6,280 bases of DNA from an uncultured Gemmatimonadota bacterium (GCA_946480845.1 CAMLLJ010000168.1:1-6280), one strand, 5' to 3'; shown: positions 1 through 6,280, counted from the first letter of the stretch. Notes: generated by a model from the letters alone, not told the origin. Translations and numbers: made by a program.

Positions 1-46
1 AGCAGATCCCTCGCTGCGCTCGGGATGACCGGGCGCCGCTCGGGAT
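1..46. repeat. Short intergenic REP-like palindromic and direct repeat
   Basis: The 10-base word CGCTCGGGAT occurs at 17-26 and again at 37-46, exactly 20 bases apart. The first copy also pairs with ATCCC at 6-10 to make an imperfect hairpin (6-26; five outer pairs, a 2x2 mismatch and two inner pairs). The minus-strand wording, TCATCCCGAGCGCAGCGAGG, resembles a dispersed intergenic motif remembered from several GC-rich bacterial genomes. That is recollection, not a search result. The element runs off the left edge, so its full length is unknown. Confidence 0.45.
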
Positions 47-56
47 TACCCCGAGC
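38..56 (-). terminator. Hairpin directly after the last stop codon, possible operon end
   Basis: Read on the minus strand, GCTCGGG - GTAAT - CCCGAGC forms a perfect 7-base-pair stem with a 5-base loop, beginning at the base right after the TGA of the receiver gene. Its position suits a terminator or an mRNA 3' end stabiliser. No run of T follows on the minus strand, so it is not a canonical intrinsic terminator. It may instead be part of the repetitive element that fills the rest of this end of the window. Confidence 0.4.
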
Positions 57-737
57 TCACTCCGACAGATCGATCATCTTCAGCTCCCCCGAGTACGGCG
101 TCGTCTTCGCCTCCCGCAGGTTGCCGATTCTCCGCACGATGTCCCGGATCCGGTCCAGCGCCACGCGGACCTCGCCGAGCGCCGCCTTCTGCTCCTCGCT
201 CAGCCCGTCGCCCCTGGCCAGCAGGAGCTCCACCTCCGCGGACGCTGCCATGAGCGGATTGTTGATCTCGTGGTGCAGTGTCACCGTCATCTCGCCGATG
301 GCGGCGAGGCGCTCGGCCTGGAGCAGCTCGGCCTGTGCCGCGGCGAGCGCGCCGCGCAGCTCGCGCTCCCGGCGGACGCGGTCGAGCACCTCGGGCAGCA
401 GGTGCGAGAGGGAGCCGTCCTTCACCAGGTAGTCGTCCGCGCCGCGGCGGAGGGCCTCGGCCGCGAGCGACTCGTTGCCGTGCCCGGTGACCAGTACCAC
501 GCTGGGCGGCTCGGGGCGCGAGCGCAGCGGGAGCAGGAGCTCGAGCCCGCTGGTGTCGGGGAGCTGGTGGTCGAGGAGGACCACGTCGCACCGGTCGGCG
601 GCGAGGAGGGCGGCGCTGCCCGTGGTCACGTGCTCCACGGGCCCGAACCCCTGCTGCGCCAGCAGCACGCCGAGGAGGCGGGCCATGTCGAGGTCGTCGT
701 CCACCAGCAGGACGCGAAGCCGCCGCCGGTCAGCCAC
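57..737 (-). CDS. Response regulator with receiver domain plus histidine-kinase DHp segment, no ATPase domain
   Basis: This 226-residue protein begins with a complete receiver domain (about 7-122): acidic pocket D13-D15 in LLVDDD, phosphoacceptor D56 in VVLLDHQLPD, T84 in LVTGHG and K106 in YLVKDG. A helical linker (about 116-145) leads into a two-helix segment (about 140-209) typical of histidine kinases, including ERLAAIGEM and the H-box LHHEINNPL (154-162), with H156 the likely phosphorylatable histidine. The protein then stops (MIDLSE) about where a kinase would begin its ATP-binding HATPase_c domain; no N, G1 or G2 box is present and the 56 bases after the stop cannot encode one. It therefore cannot autophosphorylate by itself. 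It may be a phosphotransfer or dimerising adaptor, a partner for a separate kinase, or a regulator acting through protein contacts. The GTG start at 737 is supported by GGGAGG 9 bases upstream, and the gene overlaps the glycosyltransferase end by 8 bases. No DNA-binding output domain is seen. Confidence 0.9.
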   Translation of the reverse strand: MADRRRLRVLLVDDDLDMARLLGVLLAQQGFGPVEHVTTGSAALLAADRCDVVLLDHQLPDTSGLELLLPLRSRPEPPSVVLVTGHGNESLAAEALRRGADDYLVKDGSLSHLLPEVLDRVRRERELRGALAAAQAELLQAERLAAIGEMTVTLHHEINNPLMAASAEVELLLARGDGLSEEQKAALGEVRVALDRIRDIVRRIGNLREAKTTPYSGELKMIDLSE

Positions 738-2286
738 GCGCCGGTGCCTCCCGCACCGCGAACCCCACGCGCGGGAACTTCTCCCACGTGGTCTTGCCGC
801 GCCACGCGTCCCAGAGCCCGCGCAGCCGCCACCAGATGGTGAGCTGGCGGTAGCCCAGGTTCTCCATCACCGCGTACGCGAGCAGGATGGCGATGTCGCG
901 GCGGCGGTCGAACGGCAGGAGGCCGCGCTGCAGCCGGTCGGCGAGCCCGAACCGGAAGCGCCAGGCGCCCACCAGCACGGCGAGCAGGTTCACGAGGATC
1001 CCGTAGCCGAGCGACGCCAGGAAGAAGGCCCAGGCGTACTCGCGGTTGAGGAAGCGGAAGCCCAGGAGCTCCTCCGCGAGAAGGAAGACGACGATGAACA
1101 GGTAGCCCGCCAGCTCGATGATCGGCCCCCAGTACTCGAAGAGCCAGAACGTGGGCAGCGCGAAGCTGCCGATCCGCCCGAACTTCTTCCGGAACAGCAT
1201 GCCGCGGTGGTAGCGCAGCGACTCCCGGAGCCCGCGGTACCACCGCCCGCGCTGCTTCCGCAGCGACTCCAGCGACTCCGGCACCTCGGTCCACGCCACC
1301 GGGTGCGGCAGGAAGGCGATCCGCCGGGTGGTGGCCTTGTCGCGGATGAAGCGGTGCAGCCGGACGATGATCTCCATGTCCTCGCACACCGTCTGCTTCT
1401 CGGGACCGACGTACTCCTCCACGATCCGGTGCCGGACGAAGGGCGTCAGGTAGCCGCCGGCGCGGATCACCGTCTCCTTCTCGAAGACCGCGAAGACCCC
1501 CGAGAGGATGAGCACCGAGTCCACCCGGTCGAGGCCGGTCCGCCCCGTGGTGAAGGAGCGCAGGTACTCCACCATCTGGAAGCGCGCGAGGTCGTGGTAG
1601 GGGATCCCCACGTCGATCACCCGGCTGTGCTCGATGGTGCACCCGTTGGCGATCGCCACCTGCCCGCCCACCGCGGCGATCAGCGGGTCCTCCTGGATCA
1701 TCCGCATCAGCTCCTTGAGCGCGCGGGGGTCCAGGATCGAGTCGGCGTCGAGGGAGACGAAGTACGGCGCCGCGGACGCGTTGATGCCGGCGTTGAGCGC
1801 GTCCGCCTTGCCGCCGTTCTCCTTGTCGATCACCAGCAGGTGCATCACGCCGGGCGGCAGCGGGATCGTGGCCTCGTAGAGCGCCCGCACCGGCGCCGTG
1901 CCGATCGCCTCGCGGTAGGGCAGGTCGGTCCGGCGGAGCCGGAACGCCTCCTTCATCCTCGCCAGCGTGTCGTCGCGGGAGCCGTCATTGACAATGACGA
2001 TCTCGAACCGCGGATAGTCACAGTGGATGAGGTTCGTGACCGAATCGACGATGGACACGCCCTCGTCGAACGCCGGGACGATCATCGTGAGCGGCTTGGT
2101 GTAGTCGCCCTCGTCGATGAGGTCCAGGTCCTCGATGAAATGCCCCGCCACCCGCCGCCGGACGGTGCGGGCGGCCATGACGATCAGGGCGAGCTGGTAA
2201 GTGTTGTAGGTGAGGAAATATACGAGGAACACGGGCTGGAGGAACAGCGCCGTGAAGATGAGGACGTCGATCGCCGCCTCCCTCAC
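730..2286 (-). CDS. Membrane family 2 glycosyltransferase, processive polysaccharide synthase type
   Basis: This 518-residue protein has the plan of BcsA/PgaC-like synthases: N-terminal hydrophobic segments (about 7-39), a cytoplasmic GT-A catalytic domain (about 65-350) and C-terminal membrane helices (about 380-404 and 418-442, with a weaker one near 464-480). Catalytic landmarks are visible: IVPAFDE (69-75) opening the fold, NDGS (100-103), the GGKADALNAG block (158-167), the metal-binding DxD in LDAD (179-182), CED (301-303) where many relatives have TED and D303 is the presumed catalytic base, and QRGRW (345-349), the Q-x-x-RW acceptor motif of processive enzymes. It should transfer an activated sugar from a nucleotide donor to a growing chain at the inner membrane and may export it; sugar and polymer cannot be read from the sequence. 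No C-terminal PilZ domain is present, so it does not bind c-di-GMP in the BcsA manner. The GTG start shares GTGA with the HEAT stop (4-base overlap). A GGGAGG lies just inside the coding region rather than upstream, so initiation probably depends on coupling. Confidence 0.95.
   Translation of the reverse strand: MREAAIDVLIFTALFLQPVFLVYFLTYNTYQLALIVMAARTVRRRVAGHFIEDLDLIDEGDYTKPLTMIVPAFDEGVSIVDSVTNLIHCDYPRFEIVIVNDGSRDDTLARMKEAFRLRRTDLPYREAIGTAPVRALYEATIPLPPGVMHLLVIDKENGGKADALNAGINASAAPYFVSLDADSILDPRALKELMRMIQEDPLIAAVGGQVAIANGCTIEHSRVIDVGIPYHDLARFQMVEYLRSFTTGRTGLDRVDSVLILSGVFAVFEKETVIRAGGYLTPFVRHRIVEEYVGPEKQTVCEDMEIIVRLHRFIRDKATTRRIAFLPHPVAWTEVPESLESLRKQRGRWYRGLRESLRYHRGMLFRKKFGRIGSFALPTFWLFEYWGPIIELAGYLFIVVFLLAEELLGFRFLNREYAWAFFLASLGYGILVNLLAVLVGAWRFRFGLADRLQRGLLPFDRRRDIAILLAYAVMENLGYRQLTIWWRLRGLWDAWRGKTTWEKFPRVGFAVREAPARG
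747..752 (-). promoter_or_regulatory. Ribosome binding site of the receiver-DHp gene
   Basis: GGGAGG on the minus strand lies 9 bases before the GTG at 737, inside the last codons of the glycosyltransferase. It is the clearest Shine-Dalgarno sequence at a gene start in the window and fixes the choice of GTG for this gene. It suggests that the gene can be initiated by new ribosomes as well as by coupling to the overlapping upstream gene. Confidence 0.6.
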
Positions 2287-5200
2287 GGCGCCGCATCCAG
2301 GAGCGCCGCCACCCGCGCCCGCACGGAGGGCACCGGGTCCGCCTCGGCCACCTCGCGCGCCACCTGGTCGCCCACCAGGCCCAGCGCGAGCGCCGCGGCC
2401 AGCCGGTGACGCTCGTCGGGCGACGTGCGCGCCGCCTGCCTGAGGTCAGCGAGGTCGCCCGCATCCACCACCGCCTCGGCCGCCTCCGCGGCGCCCACGT
2501 CCCCGGGGAGCGCGGTCAGCTCGCCGCGCAGGATGCCGCTGACGGCGGCCGCGGCGCGGACGCGCGGGTCGGTGTCGGTGGCGAGCCGGCCCAGGGTGCC
2601 GCCGTCCGGCACCGTGCGGAGGAGGCCGGCCAGCTCACGCCGCACCACCGGATCGGGATCGTCGGCCATCGCCGCGAGCGGGACGTGCAGGCCGGCCTTC
2701 GCCGCCGCATGCAGCGCCTGGAGCCGTACCGCCGTCACCGGGTCGGCGGCCAGGCCGTGCACCAGCTCCTCCGCCGCGAGCTCCGGCCGTGCCGCGACCA
2801 GCGCGCCCAGCGCCTCGCGCACCCCCGGATCCGCGTGCCGGGCAAGCGAGGCAAGCAGCCGGGGGAGGCGCGGGTCCTGGAGGTAGCGCGCGAGCCGGGT
2901 GACCATGACCGCCTCGCGCGGCGAGCCGGCCGCCGCGAGCGCGGCGAGCTGGTCGAACGAACCCTCCGCCTGCACCGCAGCCGCGCGCATCACCGACGCG
3001 TCATCGTCGGGGCGGAGCGTCTGCACCAGCACCGGAAGCGCCTCGGCGGCCGGCAGCGAGCGGAGCGCGGTGATCGCCGCGCGGCGCACCTTGAGGCTCG
3101 GGTCGCCGAGGGCGCGCCGCGCCGTCACCAGCAGGGTGGGAGGATCGAGGATATCCGTAACCGATTCGAGTGCCGCGGTGCGCACCTCGGGGCTCGGGTC
3201 GCCGCGGAGGGCCTGGAGGAGGGCGCTACGGCTCCGCTCACCCTGGAATGACCGGAGGCCCGACACGACGCGCATCCGCTCCCGCGGATCGAGCACGCTG
3301 CGCATGCCGTCGGCCAGCTCCTGCTCCATCTGCGGGCGGGAGAGCGAGGCGAGCGCCCTGAGCTCGAGGCTGTGCGATTCGCGCAACCGCGCCGCGAGCC
3401 GGCGGTACTCCTCGTCGTCGCGGAGCCGCTCCTGCAGCACGCCGCGCACGTCGGCATCGTCGGTCATCTCGGCCACCCGCCCGGCGATGCTCTCATGCCC
3501 GAACGAGCCCAGCGCGAGCACCGCGGCCGCACGCACCGGCGCCGGCTGGCTGCCCGCGCAGGCCTGGGCCAGCGCGCGCTCGGCGCCGGGGACCTGCAGG
3601 TTGCCGACGGCGAGCGCGGCGCGCTCGCGCACCAGGGGGGACGGGTCGTGGGCGAGGAGGTCGAGGATGCGCGGGGCCTGCGTCGCGTCGCCCAGCGACA
3701 CAACGGCGTCGAGCGCCGCAGCGCGGACGCCGTCCGCGGGGTCGGCCAGGCTCTCCTCGGCCAGCGTCTCGGCGCGCCCGCCGCCGAGCCTGCCCAGGGC
3801 GCGGATCGCGGCGGCGCGCGCGGCCGGATCGGGATCCTCGAGCCGCGCGCCAAGCAGGTGCCGCGCGGAGTCCGGCTCGAGGCGCGCCAGCGTCGCCATG
3901 ATGGCCTCGTCGAGCTCCGGGGAGGCGCCGTCGAGGGCGCGGACCAGCGCATCAGCCGCGTCCGCCGCCCCGAGGCCGCCGAGCGCGCGCGCCCCCGCGA
4001 TGCGCACCCGGTCGTCGCCGTCGGCGAGCAGCGGGACGAGCGCCGGCACGAGGCCGTCGAGCTTCGCTTCGGCCGCGACGTCGGCGGCGGATGCCCGCAC
4101 CGCGGGGGCGGGATCGGTGAGCAGCCGGGTGAGCTGGGCCACGGCCCGCGACCCGAGCAGGAGCCCGAGCGCGCGCGCGGCGGCGGCGCGGACGCCGGGG
4201 TCCGCGTCCGCCGTGCATGCCTCGAGCTCGCCGGCGACCCGGGTATCGCCGAGGTCACCGAGCAGGAGGGCCGCCTCGGCGCGCACCGCCTCGTGCGGGT
4301 CGGTGAGGCCCGCGACCGCGGCCGGCACCGCGCCCTCGTACCGGAGGGCGCGCAGCGTGTCGAAGGCGGCGGCACGGAGCATCGGGTCGTCGTCGCCGCG
4401 GGCGACGTCGGTCAGCTCGCGCTCGAGGTTGCGCCGCCCGGTGCGCCGGATCGCCGCGATGGTGGCGAGGCGCACCTTCGCCGATGGATGCACGAGCTGC
4501 TCGGCCAGCAGCTCGCGGGCGCCGGCGATGGAGAACTTGGTGAGGATCTCGCGCGCCTCGTCGGGCCGGTCGCCCTCCTGGATCATGCGCACGGCGCGCC
4601 CCGGCACGCCGAGGCGCTCGAGTGCGACGGCGGAGCGCATGCGCAGCTCGGGATCGGGATCGTCGAGCGCGACCAGCAGCGGTGCCTCGGCCTGCGGCCC
4701 GATCTGTTCCAGCGCCTCGACGCTGCGCATGCGCACCCACCACGCGGGGTCGCCGAGCGAGCGGACCAGCCGCTCGATCACGTCGGGCTCGTCGAACTGG
4801 CCCAGGGCGCCCGCGATGCGCGCGCGGACGAAGGGAGCGGGATCGGTGAGGAGGTGCTCGAGCAGGTAGGGGATGGCGCGGGCGTCGCCCAGGCGGCCGA
4901 GGGCGTAGGCGGCCTTGGCGCGGACCTCGTCCTCGAGGTCACCGAGGGCGCGGACGAGGACCGGGAAGGCGCGCTGGGCACGGACTTCGCCCAGCACGTT
5001 GGCGGCCCAGGCACGGGCGTGATGGCGGCCGCCCTCCTCGAGGCACTCGATCATGGGGGGGACCGCCGCGTCGCCGTGCCGGGTCAGGATGTCGGCGATG
5101 CGCGGCGCGAGCCACGGCTCGGCGCTCCGGAGCGCCGCCACCAGCGGGGGCACGGCCTGCGGATCGCCGATCCGCGCGAGCGCGCGCAGGGCGATCTCGC

Positions 5201-5663
5201 GCACGTCGGCGTCCTCGCGCTTCGTGGCCTGGACCGTCTCCAGCAGCGCGGGCACCGCCTTCGCGTTGCCGACGCGGCCGAGCAGCTCGGCGGCGAAGGC
5301 GCGCTCTCGCCAGCGGCGCGCGCTGCGCAGCCGGTCGGCGTAACGGTCCACCAGGCCGAGCCGGTCGTAGGCATCGAGCAGCCACCCGGGGCGCTCGGCC
5401 GAGCCGCGCGCCTGCTCCTCGAGCACCGCCTCGAGCGCGGCGAAGTCGCGATAGGTGCGGAGCTGGTGGATGGCGGGCTCGAGCAGCTCGCGCTCGCGCG
5501 CGGCGAGGCCGGCCACGAGGTCGCGATAGGGCCCCTTGCGCGAGGCGAGGCGGCGCTCGAGCCGGTTGAGCCAGGCGGCGTAGAGGAGCCAGGCGAGGAT
5601 GGCGAGGACGCCGATCGCGGCCAGCGTGGCCGCGGCCAGCAGGATCATCCTCGCGGCGGGCAT
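2283..5663 (-). CDS. Membrane-anchored HEAT-repeat (PBS lyase-type) scaffold protein
   Basis: This is an 1126-residue protein. Residues about 6-32 form one hydrophobic helix (MILLAAATLAAIGVLAILAW), followed by a basic stretch (NRLERRLASRKG). By the positive-inside rule this puts the rest in the cytoplasm. Residues about 33-105 are helical and charged without clear repeats. From about 106 to the C-terminus there are some 25-30 degenerate repeats of roughly 30 residues of the form DP-x-VR-x-AAA-x-ALG-x-LGD-x-x-AVP-x-L, for example VRAKAAYALGRLGDARAIPY near residue 250. These build a right-handed solenoid that usually binds proteins; no enzymatic motif is visible. A highly charged, arginine/glutamate-rich segment at about 732-800 breaks the repeat rhythm and may be a hinge or docking site. 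The ATG at 5663 is preferred because it follows the previous stop by 3 bases and leaves the anchor intact; an ATG at 5648 is an alternative. Shine-Dalgarno support is poor (GGGTAGG only 2 bases upstream), which suits translational coupling. The final TGA overlaps the glycosyltransferase start, so a role with that enzyme is inferred. Confidence 0.92.
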   Translation of the reverse strand: MPAARMILLAAATLAAIGVLAILAWLLYAAWLNRLERRLASRKGPYRDLVAGLAARERELLEPAIHQLRTYRDFAALEAVLEEQARGSAERPGWLLDAYDRLGLVDRYADRLRSARRWRERAFAAELLGRVGNAKAVPALLETVQATKREDADVREIALRALARIGDPQAVPPLVAALRSAEPWLAPRIADILTRHGDAAVPPMIECLEEGGRHHARAWAANVLGEVRAQRAFPVLVRALGDLEDEVRAKAAYALGRLGDARAIPYLLEHLLTDPAPFVRARIAGALGQFDEPDVIERLVRSLGDPAWWVRMRSVEALEQIGPQAEAPLLVALDDPDPELRMRSAVALERLGVPGRAVRMIQEGDRPDEAREILTKFSIAGARELLAEQLVHPSAKVRLATIAAIRRTGRRNLERELTDVARGDDDPMLRAAAFDTLRALRYEGAVPAAVAGLTDPHEAVRAEAALLLGDLGDTRVAGELEACTADADPGVRAAAARALGLLLGSRAVAQLTRLLTDPAPAVRASAADVAAEAKLDGLVPALVPLLADGDDRVRIAGARALGGLGAADAADALVRALDGASPELDEAIMATLARLEPDSARHLLGARLEDPDPAARAAAIRALGRLGGGRAETLAEESLADPADGVRAAALDAVVSLGDATQAPRILDLLAHDPSPLVRERAALAVGNLQVPGAERALAQACAGSQPAPVRAAAVLALGSFGHESIAGRVAEMTDDADVRGVLQERLRDDEEYRRLAARLRESHSLELRALASLSRPQMEQELADGMRSVLDPRERMRVVSGLRSFQGERSRSALLQALRGDPSPEVRTAALESVTDILDPPTLLVTARRALGDPSLKVRRAAITALRSLPAAEALPVLVQTLRPDDDASVMRAAAVQAEGSFDQLAALAAAGSPREAVMVTRLARYLQDPRLPRLLASLARHADPGVREALGALVAARPELAAEELVHGLAADPVTAVRLQALHAAAKAGLHVPLAAMADDPDPVVRRELAGLLRTVPDGGTLGRLATDTDPRVRAAAAVSGILRGELTALPGDVGAAEAAEAVVDAGDLADLRQAARTSPDERHRLAAALALGLVGDQVAREVAEADPVPSVRARVAALLDAAP

Positions 5664-5666
5664 CGC

Positions 5667-6280
5667 CTACCCGGCGTCCTCGTCGAGATAGGTGAGGGTG
5701 GGGCGGTCGCGGACGGCGCGGTCGAGCGCGCGGTGGACCTCGGGGTCGATCACCGTCCCGATCAGGTCGCGCATCCGCTCGACGGCGGTGGCGAGCGGCA
5801 TCTTCTCCTGGTACGGGCGCGAGGTGGTGAGGGCGTCGAAGATCTCCACGGCACCGATGATCCGCGCGCCGTAGGGGATCGCCTCGCCCTCGAGCGCGTC
5901 GGGATAGCCCAGGCCGTCCCAGCGCTCGTGATGGCTGCGCACGAAGGCGATCACTTCCCTGAGGTGCACCAGCGGGCTCAGGATCTGCGATCCGATGACG
6001 ACGTGCTGCTTGACATGCTCGAACTCCTCGTCGGTCAGCGGGCCCTGCTTGTTGAGCACCTCCTCGCGGATCCCGATCTTGCCGATGTCGTGCAGCCGGC
6101 CGGCGGTGCGCACCCGCTCGATCTGCTCGTCGTCGAGTCCCATCTCGGCGGCGATGGTGGCGGCGAAGTCGGCGACCCGCGCGGAGTGGCCGCGGAGGTA
6201 GGGATCCTTCGCCTCGAGCGCGTTGACCAGCGCCTCGAGCGTCGCCACCGAGATCCGCTCCAGGTTGGCGCGCTCGGCGC
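5667..6280 (-). CDS. HD-GYP domain protein, probable c-di-GMP phosphodiesterase (N-terminus outside window)
   Basis: This reading frame is open to the right edge, so the gene is partial and its true start lies beyond 6280. A GTG at 6248 could be taken as a start, but in-frame residues upstream (AERANLERIS) continue the same helix, so it is more likely an internal valine. Numbering from that valine, the visible part is an almost complete HD-GYP domain. It has the linker EAKDPYLRGHS (12-22), the HD pair in LHDIGKIGI (H53, D54), H82 in KQHVVIG, the signature HHERWDGLGYP (106-116) and the late segment ARIIGAVEIFDALTTSRPY (128-146). Proteins of this family hydrolyse cyclic di-GMP to GMP or pGpG using a metal centre held by these histidines and aspartates. 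The usual late aspartate ligand (VAD-x-x-DAL) is E135 here. The helical lead-in suggests a missing N-terminal sensor (GAF, PAS or receiver). The TAG stop is 3 bases before the HEAT gene, which implies co-transcription. The domain call is firm; activity is inferred. Confidence 0.93.
   Translation of the reverse strand, partial: AERANLERISVATLEALVNALEAKDPYLRGHSARVADFAATIAAEMGLDDEQIERVRTAGRLHDIGKIGIREEVLNKQGPLTDEEFEHVKQHVVIGSQILSPLVHLREVIAFVRSHHERWDGLGYPDALEGEAIPYGARIIGAVEIFDALTTSRPYQEKMPLATAVERMRDLIGTVIDPEVHRALDRAVRDRPTLTYLDEDAG

Noticed and set aside
57..737. Idea that the receiver gene is a frameshifted histidine kinase
   Set aside because: Only 56 bases follow the stop, and they hold hairpins and a repeat rather than kinase code. 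The N, G1 and G2 boxes are absent from every frame in the window, so truncation of a longer kinase cannot be shown here.
626..1642. 338-residue minus-strand frame overlapping the glycosyltransferase in another frame
   Set aside because: It covers catalytic and membrane parts of the real gene in a shifted frame, gives an Arg/Pro/Ala-rich product, and has no domain or RBS. A frameshift was considered, but the glycosyltransferase frame is intact with all motifs from start to stop.
475..2409. 644-residue open frame on the plus strand opposite the glycosyltransferase and receiver genes
   Set aside because: It runs antisense across two genes with clear catalytic motifs. Its translation is low-complexity, rich in Arg, Pro, Glu and His with no recognisable domain, as expected from reading high-GC codons backwards.
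2899..4869. 656-residue open frame on the plus strand opposite the HEAT gene
   Set aside because: The product is almost entirely Ser, Ala and Arg with a periodicity that mirrors the HEAT repeats of the opposite strand. It is a composition shadow.
2290..5350. Possible DNA-level tandem repeat array, since about 90-base periodic words recur (for example forms of GGATCGGGATC and GCGCGGACG)
   Set aside because: The periodicity follows the about 30-residue protein repeat. Units are divergent at the DNA level and vary in length, so this is ancient protein repetition, not a recent tandem array or CRISPR.
5648..5663. Alternative start of the HEAT protein at the ATG at 5648
   Set aside because: The purine-rich GCGAGG before it abuts the ATG with no spacing, while the ATG at 5663 sits 3 bases after the previous stop as expected for coupling. 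The choice changes only five residues and leaves the membrane helix intact.

Overview
The window is high-GC bacterial DNA packed with minus-strand genes, so it reads from right to left. Gene spacing is a few bases or an overlap, which is what an operon looks like. The base composition and the mixture of genes (an HD-GYP phosphodiesterase domain, a very long HEAT-repeat protein, a processive-type family 2 glycosyltransferase and a receiver protein) fit a GC-rich, free-living or soil-type lineage such as Gemmatimonadota, Myxococcota or Acidobacteriota. No marker gene settles this, so the assignment is a guess.

Layout in the direction of transcription: (1) 6280-5667, the C-terminal part of an HD-GYP protein whose N-terminus lies outside the window; (2) 5663-2283, an 1126-residue HEAT-repeat protein with one N-terminal membrane helix; (3) 2286-730, a 518-residue membrane glycosyltransferase of the BcsA/PgaC type, starting on a GTG inside the stop region of gene 2; (4) 737-57, a 226-residue receiver protein carrying a histidine-kinase dimerisation/phosphoacceptor segment but no ATPase domain, overlapping the end of gene 3 by 8 bases; (5) 1-56, a short non-coding tail with hairpins and a direct repeat, directly after the stop of gene 4. 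There is no gene-free stretch longer than 60 bases.

A plausible reading is a polysaccharide synthesis and secretion module under second-messenger and phosphorelay control. The glycosyltransferase would polymerise a sugar at the inner membrane, the anchored HEAT solenoid would be a cytoplasmic scaffold for it, the HD-GYP protein would lower c-di-GMP locally, and the receiver protein would relay a phosphorylation signal. The domain identities are well supported by motifs. The functional coupling, the polymer and the signal are inference from gene order. The most unusual parts are the membrane-tethered HEAT scaffold coupled to the synthase gene, and the kinase-like receiver that lacks a catalytic domain.
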